This document shows positions 9,241 through 18,319 of a stretch of DNA of 64,000 bases, one piece after another. Position 1 is the stretch's first letter; every line of letters starts with the position of its first letter. Source of the DNA: Desulfobulbaceae bacterium (GTDB taxonomy: Bacteria; Desulfobacterota; Desulfobulbia; Desulfobulbales; Desulfocapsaceae); assembly GCA_024227155.1 (NCBI GenBank), contig JAAELB010001045.1, positions 41,846 through 105,845 of the forward strand, in the 5' to 3' direction. The translations under genes and the position numbers were made by a program. The notes beneath the pieces were generated by a model. It had not been told where the DNA came from. It did not search any database and saw nothing but the letters and a program-made list of their open reading frames with translations.

Positions 9241-9278
9241 GTATCCCCCCAGGTACAGGATCGTACTGGGGGGTATAC
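9241..9278. terminator. Stem-loop between copZ-like gene and SbmA-like gene
   Basis: GTATCCCCCCAGGTAC pairs with GTACTGGGGGGTATAC across a 6-base loop. It lies between two convergent genes and has no clear T-tract, so it may act as a bidirectional terminator or transcript stabiliser. Confidence 0.5.
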
Positions 9279-9307
9279 AAGGGTGTCCAGCCCTTAAAAC
9301 AAAAGCA

Positions 9308-10270
9308 TTAATAATTTATATTCAACTCAAATTCCTTCAGACGTTTATGGATCGAACGAAGCTCAGTGATTGTGGTCCAGTTTGAGATGAAGATTGAAAA
9401 GGACTCCCGCACCTTACTGAATGCGTTTGAGACCTGAACAAGTACCCCCAGGGTAATAATACCGGTGAAGAGTCCTGGCCCCATTATCAGATACGGAACG
9501 ATAACCATCAACTGTTCAAAGAAATTAACCCAGATATCAAAGTAACCGTAATGGAGAAACAAGCGGTTATAGTTAAATTTTAGTCCGATAAACAGCTCTG
9601 CTATTGTTTCGGTCTTTCCATAATTGATTTTATCGTCTTCAGCGTAAACCAGTTCTTTACGAAAGGCGGCTTCAACCTTTTGATTGTTATACTCAAGACC
9701 CGGCAGTTTAATACCTACAAACCAGGAGATAAACAGACCACCAATTGATACCAGCAGGGCTACCCACACCAGACTACCGGGGATATTTTTAATGAATTCG
9801 ATGTCCACCCCGCTACTGAGCCCCCAAAGAATGGGGAGAAAAGCAATAAGAGTCATTATGGCACGAATCACCTGAAGTCCAAGGCTTTCAACAATCCGCG
9901 CAAATCGATAAATATCCTCTTGAATACGCTGGCTTGCACCCTCGACCTCTTCATCAACCTTCTGCCACTGTGAAACATAGGAGAAGGTCATCGCCTCCCG
10001 CCATTTAAATGAGTAAATACGGGTAAAATATGATGTCACCGTGGCGATAAGTACATAGGGAAAGGCTATCTTAGCAAACATCAACATCTGTTCCCAAAAC
10101 TCAGACACCTCATGCTCTGTTGCCTTTTGTAAAATATTATAAAAAGCACCGTACCACTGATTAATCTTTACCGTCAATTCAACCTGTACAAAAAGGGCAA
10201 GGAGTAAAAACAGTCCTCCTCCATATGCCCATACAAACCACTCTTTACTTTTATAAAACGATCGAAACAT
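9308..10270 (-). CDS. SbmA/BacA-like inner-membrane transporter
   Basis: The 320-residue protein has about six membrane helices and the family's central stretch: INQWYGAFYNILQKA near residue 36, FTRIYSFKWREAMT near residue 83, ASQRIQEDIYRFARIVESLG near residue 112 and LFLHYGYFDIW near 236. SbmA/BacA proteins import peptide antibiotics and B12-like molecules using the proton gradient and lack an ATPase domain; none is present here. The length is shorter than the 406 residues of E. coli SbmA. The ATG is preceded by GGAAAGAAAGA. The upstream region holds a 142-bp MITE. Confidence 0.85.
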   Translation of the reverse strand: MFRSFYKSKEWFVWAYGGGLFLLLALFVQVELTVKINQWYGAFYNILQKATEHEVSEFWEQMLMFAKIAFPYVLIATVTSYFTRIYSFKWREAMTFSYVSQWQKVDEEVEGASQRIQEDIYRFARIVESLGLQVIRAIMTLIAFLPILWGLSSGVDIEFIKNIPGSLVWVALLVSIGGLFISWFVGIKLPGLEYNNQKVEAAFRKELVYAEDDKINYGKTETIAELFIGLKFNYNRLFLHYGYFDIWVNFFEQLMVIVPYLIMGPGLFTGIITLGVLVQVSNAFSKVRESFSIFISNWTTITELRSIHKRLKEFELNINY

Positions 10271-10330
10271 TCTTTCTTTCCTATTCTGGAGTAATGACGC
10301 AACATACGTTGCTATTTTTCGTCCTTAACT

Positions 10331-10472
10331 AGTGTCTGTCCAGAAATGAGATATTTTTTCTAAATTGAGGCGCTCGATGAATTTAACCACAGGCATATAG
10401 TTGATATTCCGAGGATTAAATTATGAGAGCAACGAAGAATTAGGGGGAAATAGCCATTTATGGACAGACACT
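10331..10472. mobile_element. 142-bp MITE with 18-bp terminal inverted repeats
   Basis: The left end AGTGTCTGTCCAGAAATG and the right end CATTTATGGACAGACACT are inverted copies with one mismatch. AACT flanks both ends (10327-10330 and 10473-10476), a likely 4-bp target duplication. The interior has no coding frame of useful length. It separates the SbmA-like gene from the DUF3999 gene. I do not recognise the parent element. Confidence 0.75.
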
Positions 10473-10498
10473 AACTACAACAGCCTGGAAACAATAGT

Positions 10499-11938
10499 CT
10501 ATTCCGTATCGTGAGGCACCTTATTTTCACTTTCCCTTTGCATTTCAGAGACTAATTTTTTCACCATGTAAGCGAGAAAGCCCACTCCTGCCAGCAATAC
10601 ACTCCACAGCAGCCACTGGCGCCATGGTTTTTTCCCGGGAGGAAACTTTAAGGCACTCTCTCCTCCAAGTTTTACCCGCTCTCCTGGTAAAACCGTGCCC
10701 CGTATCCTGGAAAGTGAATTTTCGGCAGATAATTCTGAGATACTGTTTGCTGTCAAGATGCCATCCAGCTGCGATACCTTCCCACTACCATAAGCAAGCA
10801 GGTACGGTGGTTCCCCCTGGGCCAGAAAAGATAATTCAACAGGTGATCTACCAAGCATCAGAGAGAGATTTTTCTGCTCTATAAAGCGTTCCCCAAGGTG
10901 ATCCTTTGCTGTCACCTGCCAGAACCTGTCAACGTTTGGTTTTAAAAAACACGGTTCATTCTCAAGAACCACCTGATCAACCGAGAGTTTAAAAAACAGT
11001 TGTTCACATCTCTGTATCCACACATCATTTTGTTTTTTTCGAGACTGGACTACGAGCGGTACAAGGGAATTAGTGGACGCAAGTGCCAGCTGAACACTAT
11101 TGACCTGGATTGAATAATCCGATTGAAACTGCAGGACCGGCCCCTGTTCATCCTGCTCAACAATAGCACTTTTCAGCGCCACCCAATTGATATTTTCAGC
11201 GGATTTTATAAGCCTTGAATAACTGTTCACTCCGGTGAGCAAAAGAGGTGTATCTCCCTCCTTCCAGCTCACTTTTAAATATTGTTTTGGCTGCCTTTTT
11301 AGTTTTACGATTCTTCTTTCAACCCGTTGATCACCATAGACCAAATCAGCCAGGGTAGCATTTGTGACCAGGGGCGTCCACGTCTGCAAATCACTACTTT
11401 CCTCAATGTTGACAGTATAGATGGATGAACTGTCTCCCTCTTTCTCACCCCACAAGAACTCCAGGTGGTTAATTTTCAGCTCAATTGAACTCAAATCTAA
11501 AAGATAGGCTCCTACTTGGCCATGCTCTTCAAAAGGGGTTGTTAACGGTCCAGTCTCAACTTTAATTATGGTTCCCTGCTGAGTCTTATCGACGTGCATT
11601 GCAAGATCAAGAGAGGAACCTTCGGCTGTACCACGCGTCAGCGGGAAGAAAGGGATCGGCTGTTGTTCACGTAGTTTTCCTGACTCCGGTTCAATAGGCT
11701 CAATACCATGGACAATCTGTTCCCCTGCACCGTTAAAAACAGCCACATCTTTGAAAAATGCATCCTGAACGGTAAGGTATACATCCTCTGGTAACTCCAG
11801 GGAATAAACAGCGCCTTTTTTGACAACTTCCAGGTAAAAACCCCTGGCAAAATCATCTGGCGTTATCTCAGCTGCACTAAGGATTGCTGCGAAAATGCAC
11901 TCTACCCATAAAAGCAATATAAAAAGTTTAATATTCAT
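10499..11938 (-). CDS. DUF3999 envelope protein
   Basis: A 479-residue exported protein: N-terminal signal peptide (MNIKLFILLLWVECIFAAILS), a long beta-rich periplasmic part with discoidin-like segments (LEFLWGEKEGDSSSIYTVNI), and a single C-terminal membrane helix (WLLWSVLLAGVGFLAYMV) followed by charged residues. It follows the DUF2339 gene by 6 bases, an arrangement found in many Proteobacteria, so the two products probably work together in the envelope; the function is unknown. The ATG at 11938 is used; a TTG directly before it is also possible. Confidence 0.85.
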   Translation of the reverse strand: MNIKLFILLLWVECIFAAILSAAEITPDDFARGFYLEVVKKGAVYSLELPEDVYLTVQDAFFKDVAVFNGAGEQIVHGIEPIEPESGKLREQQPIPFFPLTRGTAEGSSLDLAMHVDKTQQGTIIKVETGPLTTPFEEHGQVGAYLLDLSSIELKINHLEFLWGEKEGDSSSIYTVNIEESSDLQTWTPLVTNATLADLVYGDQRVERRIVKLKRQPKQYLKVSWKEGDTPLLLTGVNSYSRLIKSAENINWVALKSAIVEQDEQGPVLQFQSDYSIQVNSVQLALASTNSLVPLVVQSRKKQNDVWIQRCEQLFFKLSVDQVVLENEPCFLKPNVDRFWQVTAKDHLGERFIEQKNLSLMLGRSPVELSFLAQGEPPYLLAYGSGKVSQLDGILTANSISELSAENSLSRIRGTVLPGERVKLGGESALKFPPGKKPWRQWLLWSVLLAGVGFLAYMVKKLVSEMQRESENKVPHDTE

Positions 11939-11944
11939 CAAACA

Positions 11945-14665
11945 CTATCTATCCAATTTATTTTTTTCACGGTGAGGGGGAAGTGGTGAAAAATAACCAA
12001 TGACGAGCATCAGGATTCCAACAACGAGAAAAGAGACAATACGCCCGATGGTCCCCGTTCCTGATAAATCCACAAAAAAGAGTTTCAACACCACCATCCC
12101 AAGTAATACGGCACCAACCATCCAGAGAGGACGATGTCTTTTTCTGGTTGCAATACCAGTGAGTCCGAGAGCACAGGCCCCCCATAACGCTGCTATGGAG
12201 GATTGAAAAATAACTGAGTCATATAAAGATTGAGGAAAGAACGGGACAGCACCAAAATAATGTACAGAGCGTGCCACAATACTGTTAATAAGAAAAAAAC
12301 CCAGGATAGCGACGCCCCACAACAAATAGTTAATGCGAAGAGCCGCAGGCAGCATCTCACTGTTACTACAATAACGTATCCAGACAATCAGCATAAATAG
12401 GCAACAGAGGGTTGTTAGCTCCAGTGGATTAATAAATGGCAGATACAATAGAGGAGCAGGAATCCCCGCCTGACTAAAGGCCCAAAACATCCACAGAACA
12501 ATCCAGCTGCAAAAAAAACCACCGCCGATAGTCAGATAACTTCTTCTAAAACGGCGGATTGGCCAAATTCCAGAAGAAGTCAGCCGTACCAGAAAAAAAA
12601 CAGTAATGCAGGGGATAAGCGCCCACCACACATTTTTCCAGATATATGCTACCTCATCAATCAATCCAACAGCCCATACAACCTCCTGGCTCAAGACAAA
12701 AATAAGCAACCACATTGAGAGCAGGTGATAGATTTTTTCGATTCGAATATTCCAGTTTTCACCATACGAATGGAGAATTCTATATTGAACCACGATTGCC
12801 ACAGTCCAGCCAAGAGAACCCAGCCCACGAAACAGATGGAATTCACCTGACATTCCCATAAAATCAATGGCAATGAGAAATATCATCACAACAAGCTGCA
12901 CAAGCAGACCAAGATACAGTCGTGTCCATGTAACTTTTTCGCAGACAAGCCCCATAAGGATAGAACTTGCACAACAAAAAAGAAGAAAAACACTGGTAAA
13001 GTCTTGTGTCATGAACTGCTTATCCACTTCTCGCAAACCACCGGTATACCACCATAAAAGCCCGACAATCATCAGCGGTAAAGGATAGTATTTCTCCCAC
13101 TGTTTCAAACTATTATCTCCGCGATCATACCAATAGCTTGAGAACAATGCGGCCATGGCAAGAAAACTGCAACCAAGAAAGTATCTGTTTGCAAAGGCGA
13201 CTGTAGAGAGTGGATACCAGACTGAATCAAGAAAAATTACTGCCGCTCCAAGCTGCAACAACAGGCCAAAATGTCGCGCGAGAAAGCGCTGCTGCCGGAC
13301 ACCCACCCATACCATAGCACCACCTTCCAGAGCCCATATTGAGGCGGACCAGTGACCATCAAGGGCAAGAGGGACTGTCAAGCTGGCAAAAACGACCCCG
13401 AGGGCAAGAAACGCTTCGCATATCATTCGCATTGAACCACTGAAGCGACTCCAGAGTGCTGTTGCTACTCCCAGATAAAAGATCCCTAAACCAAGAACAG
13501 AATAGGCCATGCCAAAGTGATAATCTTTCACCAGGCAATATTGCAAACCGGTGGTCACCAGAGGTAAGCCAAAGACTAGAGGCCCATCAATATAACCTCT
13601 GAGGTTAACCGGTTGTTTAAAGGCGAATAGTACTGAAATAATGGCATAAAAGAGAAAAAAGAGGATCAAGAATGGTTCAGTACTGCTATAATGTTGCGGT
13701 TGATATCCACTTGCTCCCCAGAGAGTTGCTATGCCAAAGGTAAAGAAAAAGCCAACGACATTTAACAGCCGCCACGATTTGAACCAGGCGATACCAAAAA
13801 CACCACAATTGAGCAGGCCGTAATAAGAAAAGAGTAGTACATGGCTACCACCACCTTTCGACATAAGAACCGGTGCCAGAAATCCCCCCGCAATACCAAA
13901 AACGGCAAGAGCTCTGGACTCCTGTAGCACCGCCAGACCACAAGAGAGAGCCACCAGGCAGATCATAACCACAAGGCTGAACGTTATTGGCAGAAAATCA
14001 AACAACTTAGCTGCTGCAAAGATAACCAGATAGAGAACACCAACCCCGCCGCCCTGCAGCGCAAGTCCATAGGCTGCACGACTCTTTCTAAGCCGCCAGC
14101 CAATCCCAAGCAAAGCAAGACCTGTTAGGAAAACTCCGATCAAACGAAACTCAACGGGAACAAGATTGCGCTGAGCAGCATACTTGAGCAGGAAGGACAG
14201 TCCGAAAAAGAGTATGATTATACCGATTTTAAGGACCAGGTTACCACCTGTAAAAAACTGCTGTATACTTTCTTTTATACGTACTCCTTTATCCCCCATG
14301 GTGCCTACCAGACGATCAATAAGGGAGCTATTGCTCATACAACCTTTGCTATCTTTGCTATCTTTGGTTTTTCCAGAAGAGAACGGCCACTCTTTTTCGC
14401 TGGAATTAGCCTCTGATGTTGCAGGACGAACCTGCGCTGGCTTCCCTGAGCCTAAAAGTGAAGCAGCTTTAAAGACAACCTCTTCAAAATCAGTTTTCTC
14501 TTCCCTGCCATCACTTGCCAAGCGCGTTTCTAAAGTTTGCAAGCGCCTTTTTAAATAAAAAACCTCCGCGCCCAGCAGGCCAATAATGCAGCCGAAAAGC
14601 ACACCACTAAGCCCCAATAGTAAACCACCTAATATTCCAAGAATAACGACAAGAGCGAGATACAT
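11945..14665 (-). CDS. DUF2339 polytopic membrane protein
   Basis: A 906-residue protein with well over 20 hydrophobic helices after a short N-terminal helix and a coiled, charged stretch (LKRRLQTLETRLASDG). Landmarks include KIGIIILFFGLSFLLKYAA and LALQGGGVGVLYLVIFAAA, typical of DUF2339. I moved the start to the ATG at 14665 because AAGGAG is 6 bases upstream; a GTG 27 bases earlier would add nine residues. It precedes the DUF3999 gene in an apparent operon. The family is suspected to act in cell-envelope assembly, but no reaction is established. Confidence 0.85.
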   Translation of the reverse strand: MYLALVVILGILGGLLLGLSGVLFGCIIGLLGAEVFYLKRRLQTLETRLASDGREEKTDFEEVVFKAASLLGSGKPAQVRPATSEANSSEKEWPFSSGKTKDSKDSKGCMSNSSLIDRLVGTMGDKGVRIKESIQQFFTGGNLVLKIGIIILFFGLSFLLKYAAQRNLVPVEFRLIGVFLTGLALLGIGWRLRKSRAAYGLALQGGGVGVLYLVIFAAAKLFDFLPITFSLVVMICLVALSCGLAVLQESRALAVFGIAGGFLAPVLMSKGGGSHVLLFSYYGLLNCGVFGIAWFKSWRLLNVVGFFFTFGIATLWGASGYQPQHYSSTEPFLILFFLFYAIISVLFAFKQPVNLRGYIDGPLVFGLPLVTTGLQYCLVKDYHFGMAYSVLGLGIFYLGVATALWSRFSGSMRMICEAFLALGVVFASLTVPLALDGHWSASIWALEGGAMVWVGVRQQRFLARHFGLLLQLGAAVIFLDSVWYPLSTVAFANRYFLGCSFLAMAALFSSYWYDRGDNSLKQWEKYYPLPLMIVGLLWWYTGGLREVDKQFMTQDFTSVFLLFCCASSILMGLVCEKVTWTRLYLGLLVQLVVMIFLIAIDFMGMSGEFHLFRGLGSLGWTVAIVVQYRILHSYGENWNIRIEKIYHLLSMWLLIFVLSQEVVWAVGLIDEVAYIWKNVWWALIPCITVFFLVRLTSSGIWPIRRFRRSYLTIGGGFFCSWIVLWMFWAFSQAGIPAPLLYLPFINPLELTTLCCLFMLIVWIRYCSNSEMLPAALRINYLLWGVAILGFFLINSIVARSVHYFGAVPFFPQSLYDSVIFQSSIAALWGACALGLTGIATRKRHRPLWMVGAVLLGMVVLKLFFVDLSGTGTIGRIVSFLVVGILMLVIGYFSPLPPHREKNKLDR

Positions 14666-14694
14666 TTTGGCTCCTTGTTTTTTTGCTTGCACTA

Positions 14695-15495
14695 TTAAAT
14701 ATCAAGCCCTGAATCTTGCGCCAACTCCAGTCCAATCACTTCTTTTATTGATTCTTTCCAGCGAATTTTTTCCAAAGAATCCAGCTGCTGGTACAGATGC
14801 ATGATAGTGACATCGTCCTGTTCTCTAGTTATACGTTCAATTTCTTCCTTCATTTGATCTGAATCAGCGAGGACGCGAGTTGAAATTTTGTTCATCTTAC
14901 CAAGCCAAATGGAATGGGAGATATAAGGAAGCAACTCACGGACCATTGCGACGACATCCCCGGTGTCGAGCATCGGCTCCACACTCACTGAGGTTGCAAA
15001 ACCTTTTTCCGCAGCATACTCGAGACAACTCACCCGCTCTTTATAAGCGGGTGCGCCGGGCTCCCAAAAACCGAGGATAGCATCGTCTCTAGCGGTGATA
15101 GTAAAGCGAAAGAGAATTTTATCCTTAACCGTATCAAAAGCTGAACAGATTTTTAGGATGCAGTCTAGATGAGGTTTCGATACAATCAGCACCCTGTTTC
15201 CAGCATCTAAAAGTGATGTCAAAATCTGTATGCATCTATCCAGATTCTCAGGCACGATGTCGTGGGCCGAAGGAAACATCACCTGCCCGTCATATAACTG
15301 GTGCTCCCGCCCGCCCACATTTTCCAGAACCCTGCAAGTCGTCCACTGTGCAGGAGTGATACGATTTTTCCGAATTGCATCGTAGCTTGCGTAGCAATAT
15401 CGACAGTCATGGGGACAACCGAGGCTACAGTTTATCTCAGCCACTGCCCACTCCCTGGTTCCGCTTATTTTTTTTGCTCCTTTTCCTTTTTCCAT
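14695..15495 (-). CDS. SPL-family radical SAM protein
   Basis: The protein contains INCSLGCPHDCRYCYASYDA near its N-terminus, a cysteine-rich CxxxCxxC-type motif that binds the radical-SAM [4Fe-4S] cluster, followed by VMFPSAHDIVP, VLIVSKPHLDCI and SVEPMLD, as in spore-photoproduct-lyase-like proteins. Family members cleave S-adenosylmethionine to a radical; the substrate here is unknown. I chose the ATG at 15495, with GGAAG 6 bases upstream, giving 266 residues; a TTG frame at 15564 would overlap the end of rph. It lies just upstream of the DUF2339/DUF3999 pair on the same strand. Confidence 0.8.
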   Translation of the reverse strand: MEKGKGAKKISGTREWAVAEINCSLGCPHDCRYCYASYDAIRKNRITPAQWTTCRVLENVGGREHQLYDGQVMFPSAHDIVPENLDRCIQILTSLLDAGNRVLIVSKPHLDCILKICSAFDTVKDKILFRFTITARDDAILGFWEPGAPAYKERVSCLEYAAEKGFATSVSVEPMLDTGDVVAMVRELLPYISHSIWLGKMNKISTRVLADSDQMKEEIERITREQDDVTIMHLYQQLDSLEKIRWKESIKEVIGLELAQDSGLDI

Positions 15496-15523
15496 AGCTG
15501 CTTCCTGCAACAACTTTCCAATT

Positions 15524-16216
15524 CTACCAAAGTTCAAGGAGTTCCCTGCATCCCTTTCTGGCAAATGACATCATAGCCAAAAAAGACTCATCATCGAACA
15601 TCGCTTCTTCTGCGGTGGATTGAATCTCAATCCATTTACCATTTCCGGCCATAACAAAATTAGCATCCGTATCGGCGGCTGAATCCTCGGGATAATCTAG
15701 ATCCAGTAACGGTTCGCCATTGACAATACCGGTTGAAATAGCGACCACCGGCATAATTTCAGGAACTGTTTCCATGCGACCTGACGCGACCATTTTCTTA
15801 AAAGCGTCCGCTACAGCAATTGATCCTCCAGTTATAGATGCCGTCCGGGTGCCTCCATCGGCATTGAGTACATCACAATCAACCCGCAAGGTTCGCTCCC
15901 CGATTGATTTCAAATCCACCATCATTCTGAGACTCCTCCCAATTAAGCGCTGAATCTCCATGGTTCTTCCTGATTGCCCCTTGGTCTCGCGCCGATACCT
16001 GCTATCGGTGGCACAGGGAAGAATCCCATATTCTGCGGTGATCCATCCCTGCCCGGAACCTTTTAGAAATGGAGGAACTTTGTCCTCCACAGATACCCCA
16101 CAAATCACATGGGTATTACCGATTTTTATAAGAATCGAACCGTCCGCCTGGGGTTGTATTCCGCGTTCTATAGATACTGGTCTCTGTTGGTTGAATGGTC
16201 TGTTATTGCTTCTCAT
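15524..16216 (-). CDS. rph: Ribonuclease PH
   Basis: A 230-residue phosphorolytic 3'-exoribonuclease for tRNA 3'-end trimming. Diagnostic segments are [36 protein letters not shown], the phosphate-binding [33 protein letters not shown] and the late [18 protein letters not shown]. The length is normal for the family. The start ATG begins [15 protein letters not shown]. It is divergent from the TRAP operon and upstream of the radical SAM gene on the same strand. Confidence 0.95.
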   Translation of the reverse strand: MRSNNRPFNQQRPVSIERGIQPQADGSILIKIGNTHVICGVSVEDKVPPFLKGSGQGWITAEYGILPCATDSRYRRETKGQSGRTMEIQRLIGRSLRMMVDLKSIGERTLRVDCDVLNADGGTRTASITGGSIAVADAFKKMVASGRMETVPEIMPVVAISTGIVNGEPLLDLDYPEDSAADTDANFVMAGNGKWIEIQSTAEEAMFDDESFLAMMSFARKGCRELLELW

Positions 16217-16569
16217 GATATCCTTTAAATTTTAACGAGTTGAATGAGTGGTTGCTTGAAATTACTGCGAAACAACATTGTAAGCGTTCATCTCTATAAA
16301 CGCAAACCAGCTCAACAACACAAAATCATTCCACACCAGATCTGATTTCAACATTCACTCGGCCCAACAAACTTAATATTATTAAGACACAGGACAATAC
16401 ACTTTCCACATATTAATATTTATCATTTTTGTAGCATACTTAATTAAACAAAAGAGTTTACTTGAATGCTGCAATCATGTTAATGAAAAGCCATATATAT
16501 AATAACGTCATTTCAGAGCAGATCTGACAAAATTAATCACGCCAGAATCATCACAATGGAGGAACAACT
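16217..16569. other. Divergent intergenic region, rph / TRAP operon
   Basis: 353 AT-rich bases between the divergent starts of rph and dctP. It must hold both promoters, but I cannot assign boxes with confidence. It contains two copies of CAGATCTGA about 180 bases apart (near 16339 and 16519), possibly regulator half-sites. No gene is visible. Confidence 0.4.
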
Positions 16570-17610
16570 GTGAAAAAACTTGTATTCGCCCTGCTTCTTC
16601 TCGCACTTCTCATCCCCGGAACAGGAATCAGTGCAGAAAAAAAGAAAAATCCACTTGAGGCATGGAAACCAGCATTTGACCCCAGTGGTGCAAAATTTAC
16701 CTATATACTCTCAAATGTCTCTCATCCTGTCATTGAAGGCGTAGGAGTTGGATATCGAATAAGAGATAAAGTCTGGGAAAAATCAGGTGGCCGTCTGTAC
16801 GTTGATTTTCGTCCTCTCAGCCAACTTGGAGGAGAAAAAGACGTAATTGCAAAACTTAAGCTTGGTGCCGTCCAGGGAATGATGAGTTCCTCTGTTGCCG
16901 CCGCCAATGTTTCAGATCTACTTGGAATAGTCAACCTTCCCTATGTCGTAGATACTTTTGACAAACTAGACACTTTTCGCAGCACTCCAGAACTGTGGGA
17001 ACCATTTGCAAACGGGGCTCAAAGACAAGGCCTTCTCGTCGCTGACATTACCGGCTACGGACCCTACGGCTGGGCCACAACCACTCCTGTAAAAACCATA
17101 GGCGATGCTAAGGGGACAAATTTCAGAATTGCCCAGGCCCCTGTAAACACAGATACCTACAAGGCATGGGATTTAAAATTTACTGTAATGCCCTGGCCGG
17201 ACGTGCCCCAGGCATTACAGACTGGTGTCATTACCGGGCTCGACCACACCGCAATTGTCTGCAATATCACTAAAAAATTCACCATAGCAAAATCATTCAC
17301 CGAACTAAATTATGCTCAGGGTCTTTTCGTCCATCTAGTAAATAAACGATGGCTGAAAAAACTACCTCAGGATCTTCAGGACATTCTCCTTACAGTTATA
17401 GCCGAAGAAAGTGCGAAGACACGACTATTAACCCGTCAACAACATGACGTTCAGGTAGCCAAAGCCAAAGAGGCCGGGGTGGAATTCACCCAACTTAGTG
17501 TTGATGATATAAATGAACTGAAAAAAGCTGCTGAACCGGTTTTGGTGCAATGGAGTAAGAAAATTGGTCCGGATTACCTGGCCACAGTTCGAAAAACATT
17601 GACCCAGTAA
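16570..17610 (+). CDS. dctP: TRAP transporter substrate-binding protein
   Basis: A 346-residue periplasmic protein with a signal peptide (MKKLVFALLLLALLIPGTGISA) and the DctP family core: GVGYRIRDKVWEKSGGRLYV, QLGGEKDVIAKLKLGAVQGM, NFRIAQAPVNTDTYKAWDLK, MPWPDVPQALQTGVITGLD and the arginine region that contacts carboxylate ligands. It captures an organic acid for the DctQM permease encoded downstream. The start is a GTG with GGAGGAACAACT before it. A stem-loop separates it from dctQ, which fits the higher expression usually needed for the binding protein. The ligand cannot be read from the sequence. Confidence 0.9.
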   Translation: MKKLVFALLLLALLIPGTGISAEKKKNPLEAWKPAFDPSGAKFTYILSNVSHPVIEGVGVGYRIRDKVWEKSGGRLYVDFRPLSQLGGEKDVIAKLKLGAVQGMMSSSVAAANVSDLLGIVNLPYVVDTFDKLDTFRSTPELWEPFANGAQRQGLLVADITGYGPYGWATTTPVKTIGDAKGTNFRIAQAPVNTDTYKAWDLKFTVMPWPDVPQALQTGVITGLDHTAIVCNITKKFTIAKSFTELNYAQGLFVHLVNKRWLKKLPQDLQDILLTVIAEESAKTRLLTRQQHDVQVAKAKEAGVEFTQLSVDDINELKKAAEPVLVQWSKKIGPDYLATVRKTLTQ

Positions 17611-17633
17611 CCCTCTCATAGTAAAGGCTTGTT

Positions 17634-17676
17634 ACCCCAAAGATGACGTAAGGCTTCTGCTCTTCATCTTTGGGGT
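17634..17676 (+). terminator. Intercistronic stem-loop after dctP
   Basis: ACCCCAAAGATGA pairs perfectly with TCATCTTTGGGGT over a 17-base loop. It has no strong T-tract, so it probably attenuates readthrough to dctQ or protects the dctP message. Confidence 0.65.
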
Positions 17677-17806
17677 TCCATTCGTTCTCATCTTCCAGGC
17701 CCACAACACACTGCCCCTTCAAACGTGCTAACGCTCTTAACTAGTTCCAGACATCTAGAGACTATAATGAGCAATCAACACAAATCAGTAAGTACTATTT
17801 CTTGAT

Positions 17807-18319
17807 ATGTTCATTAGAATTTTCAAAACAATCGACCGATTCTTCCTCCATCTGGAAGAATGGTCTCTTTTTATTACAATCTGCCTGGCTCTTTTTACTG
17901 CGATGGCTAATGTCATATTACGTAAAACAACTAACGACGTCAGTCTTTACTGGTCAGACGAAATCGTCCGCAAGGTGATCTTTATAGCAACATATATAGG
18001 CTGCGTTGCTGCGGTACGAAGCCGCTCGCTGGTACGAATTGATGCCCTCCCCCAGATGCTGCCAATATTGAAAAAACCTCTAACGCTCTTTTCACATCTG
18101 GTGGTGCTGGTTTTTTCTCTACTGATGATCTACCTTGGCGTTCAGATGGCAGCAATGATGTATGAAGATGAGTATGCACGAACTGCAACTCTTCAGATTC
18201 CAGAATATTTTTTCTATTTAGTTTTCCCTCTTATGGGAATCATGATGTTTTTGCGAACAATCATTGCCATACGCGAAGATTGGAGCGGAAAGAATGATAT
18301 AACAGGGGAAAACAACTAA
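17807..18319 (+). CDS. dctQ: TRAP transporter small permease subunit
   Basis: A 170-residue inner-membrane protein with four hydrophobic helices and the DctQ features LEEWSLFITICLALFTAMAN near residue 17 and YWSDEIVRKVIFIATYIG, followed by a RSRSLVRID region. It forms the membrane complex with the large subunit encoded directly downstream, using an ion gradient to import the acid caught by the DctP protein. Its stop overlaps the start of dctM (TAATG). No strong ribosome-binding site is seen at its ATG. Confidence 0.9.
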   Translation: MFIRIFKTIDRFFLHLEEWSLFITICLALFTAMANVILRKTTNDVSLYWSDEIVRKVIFIATYIGCVAAVRSRSLVRIDALPQMLPILKKPLTLFSHLVVLVFSLLMIYLGVQMAAMMYEDEYARTATLQIPEYFFYLVFPLMGIMMFLRTIIAIREDWSGKNDITGENN

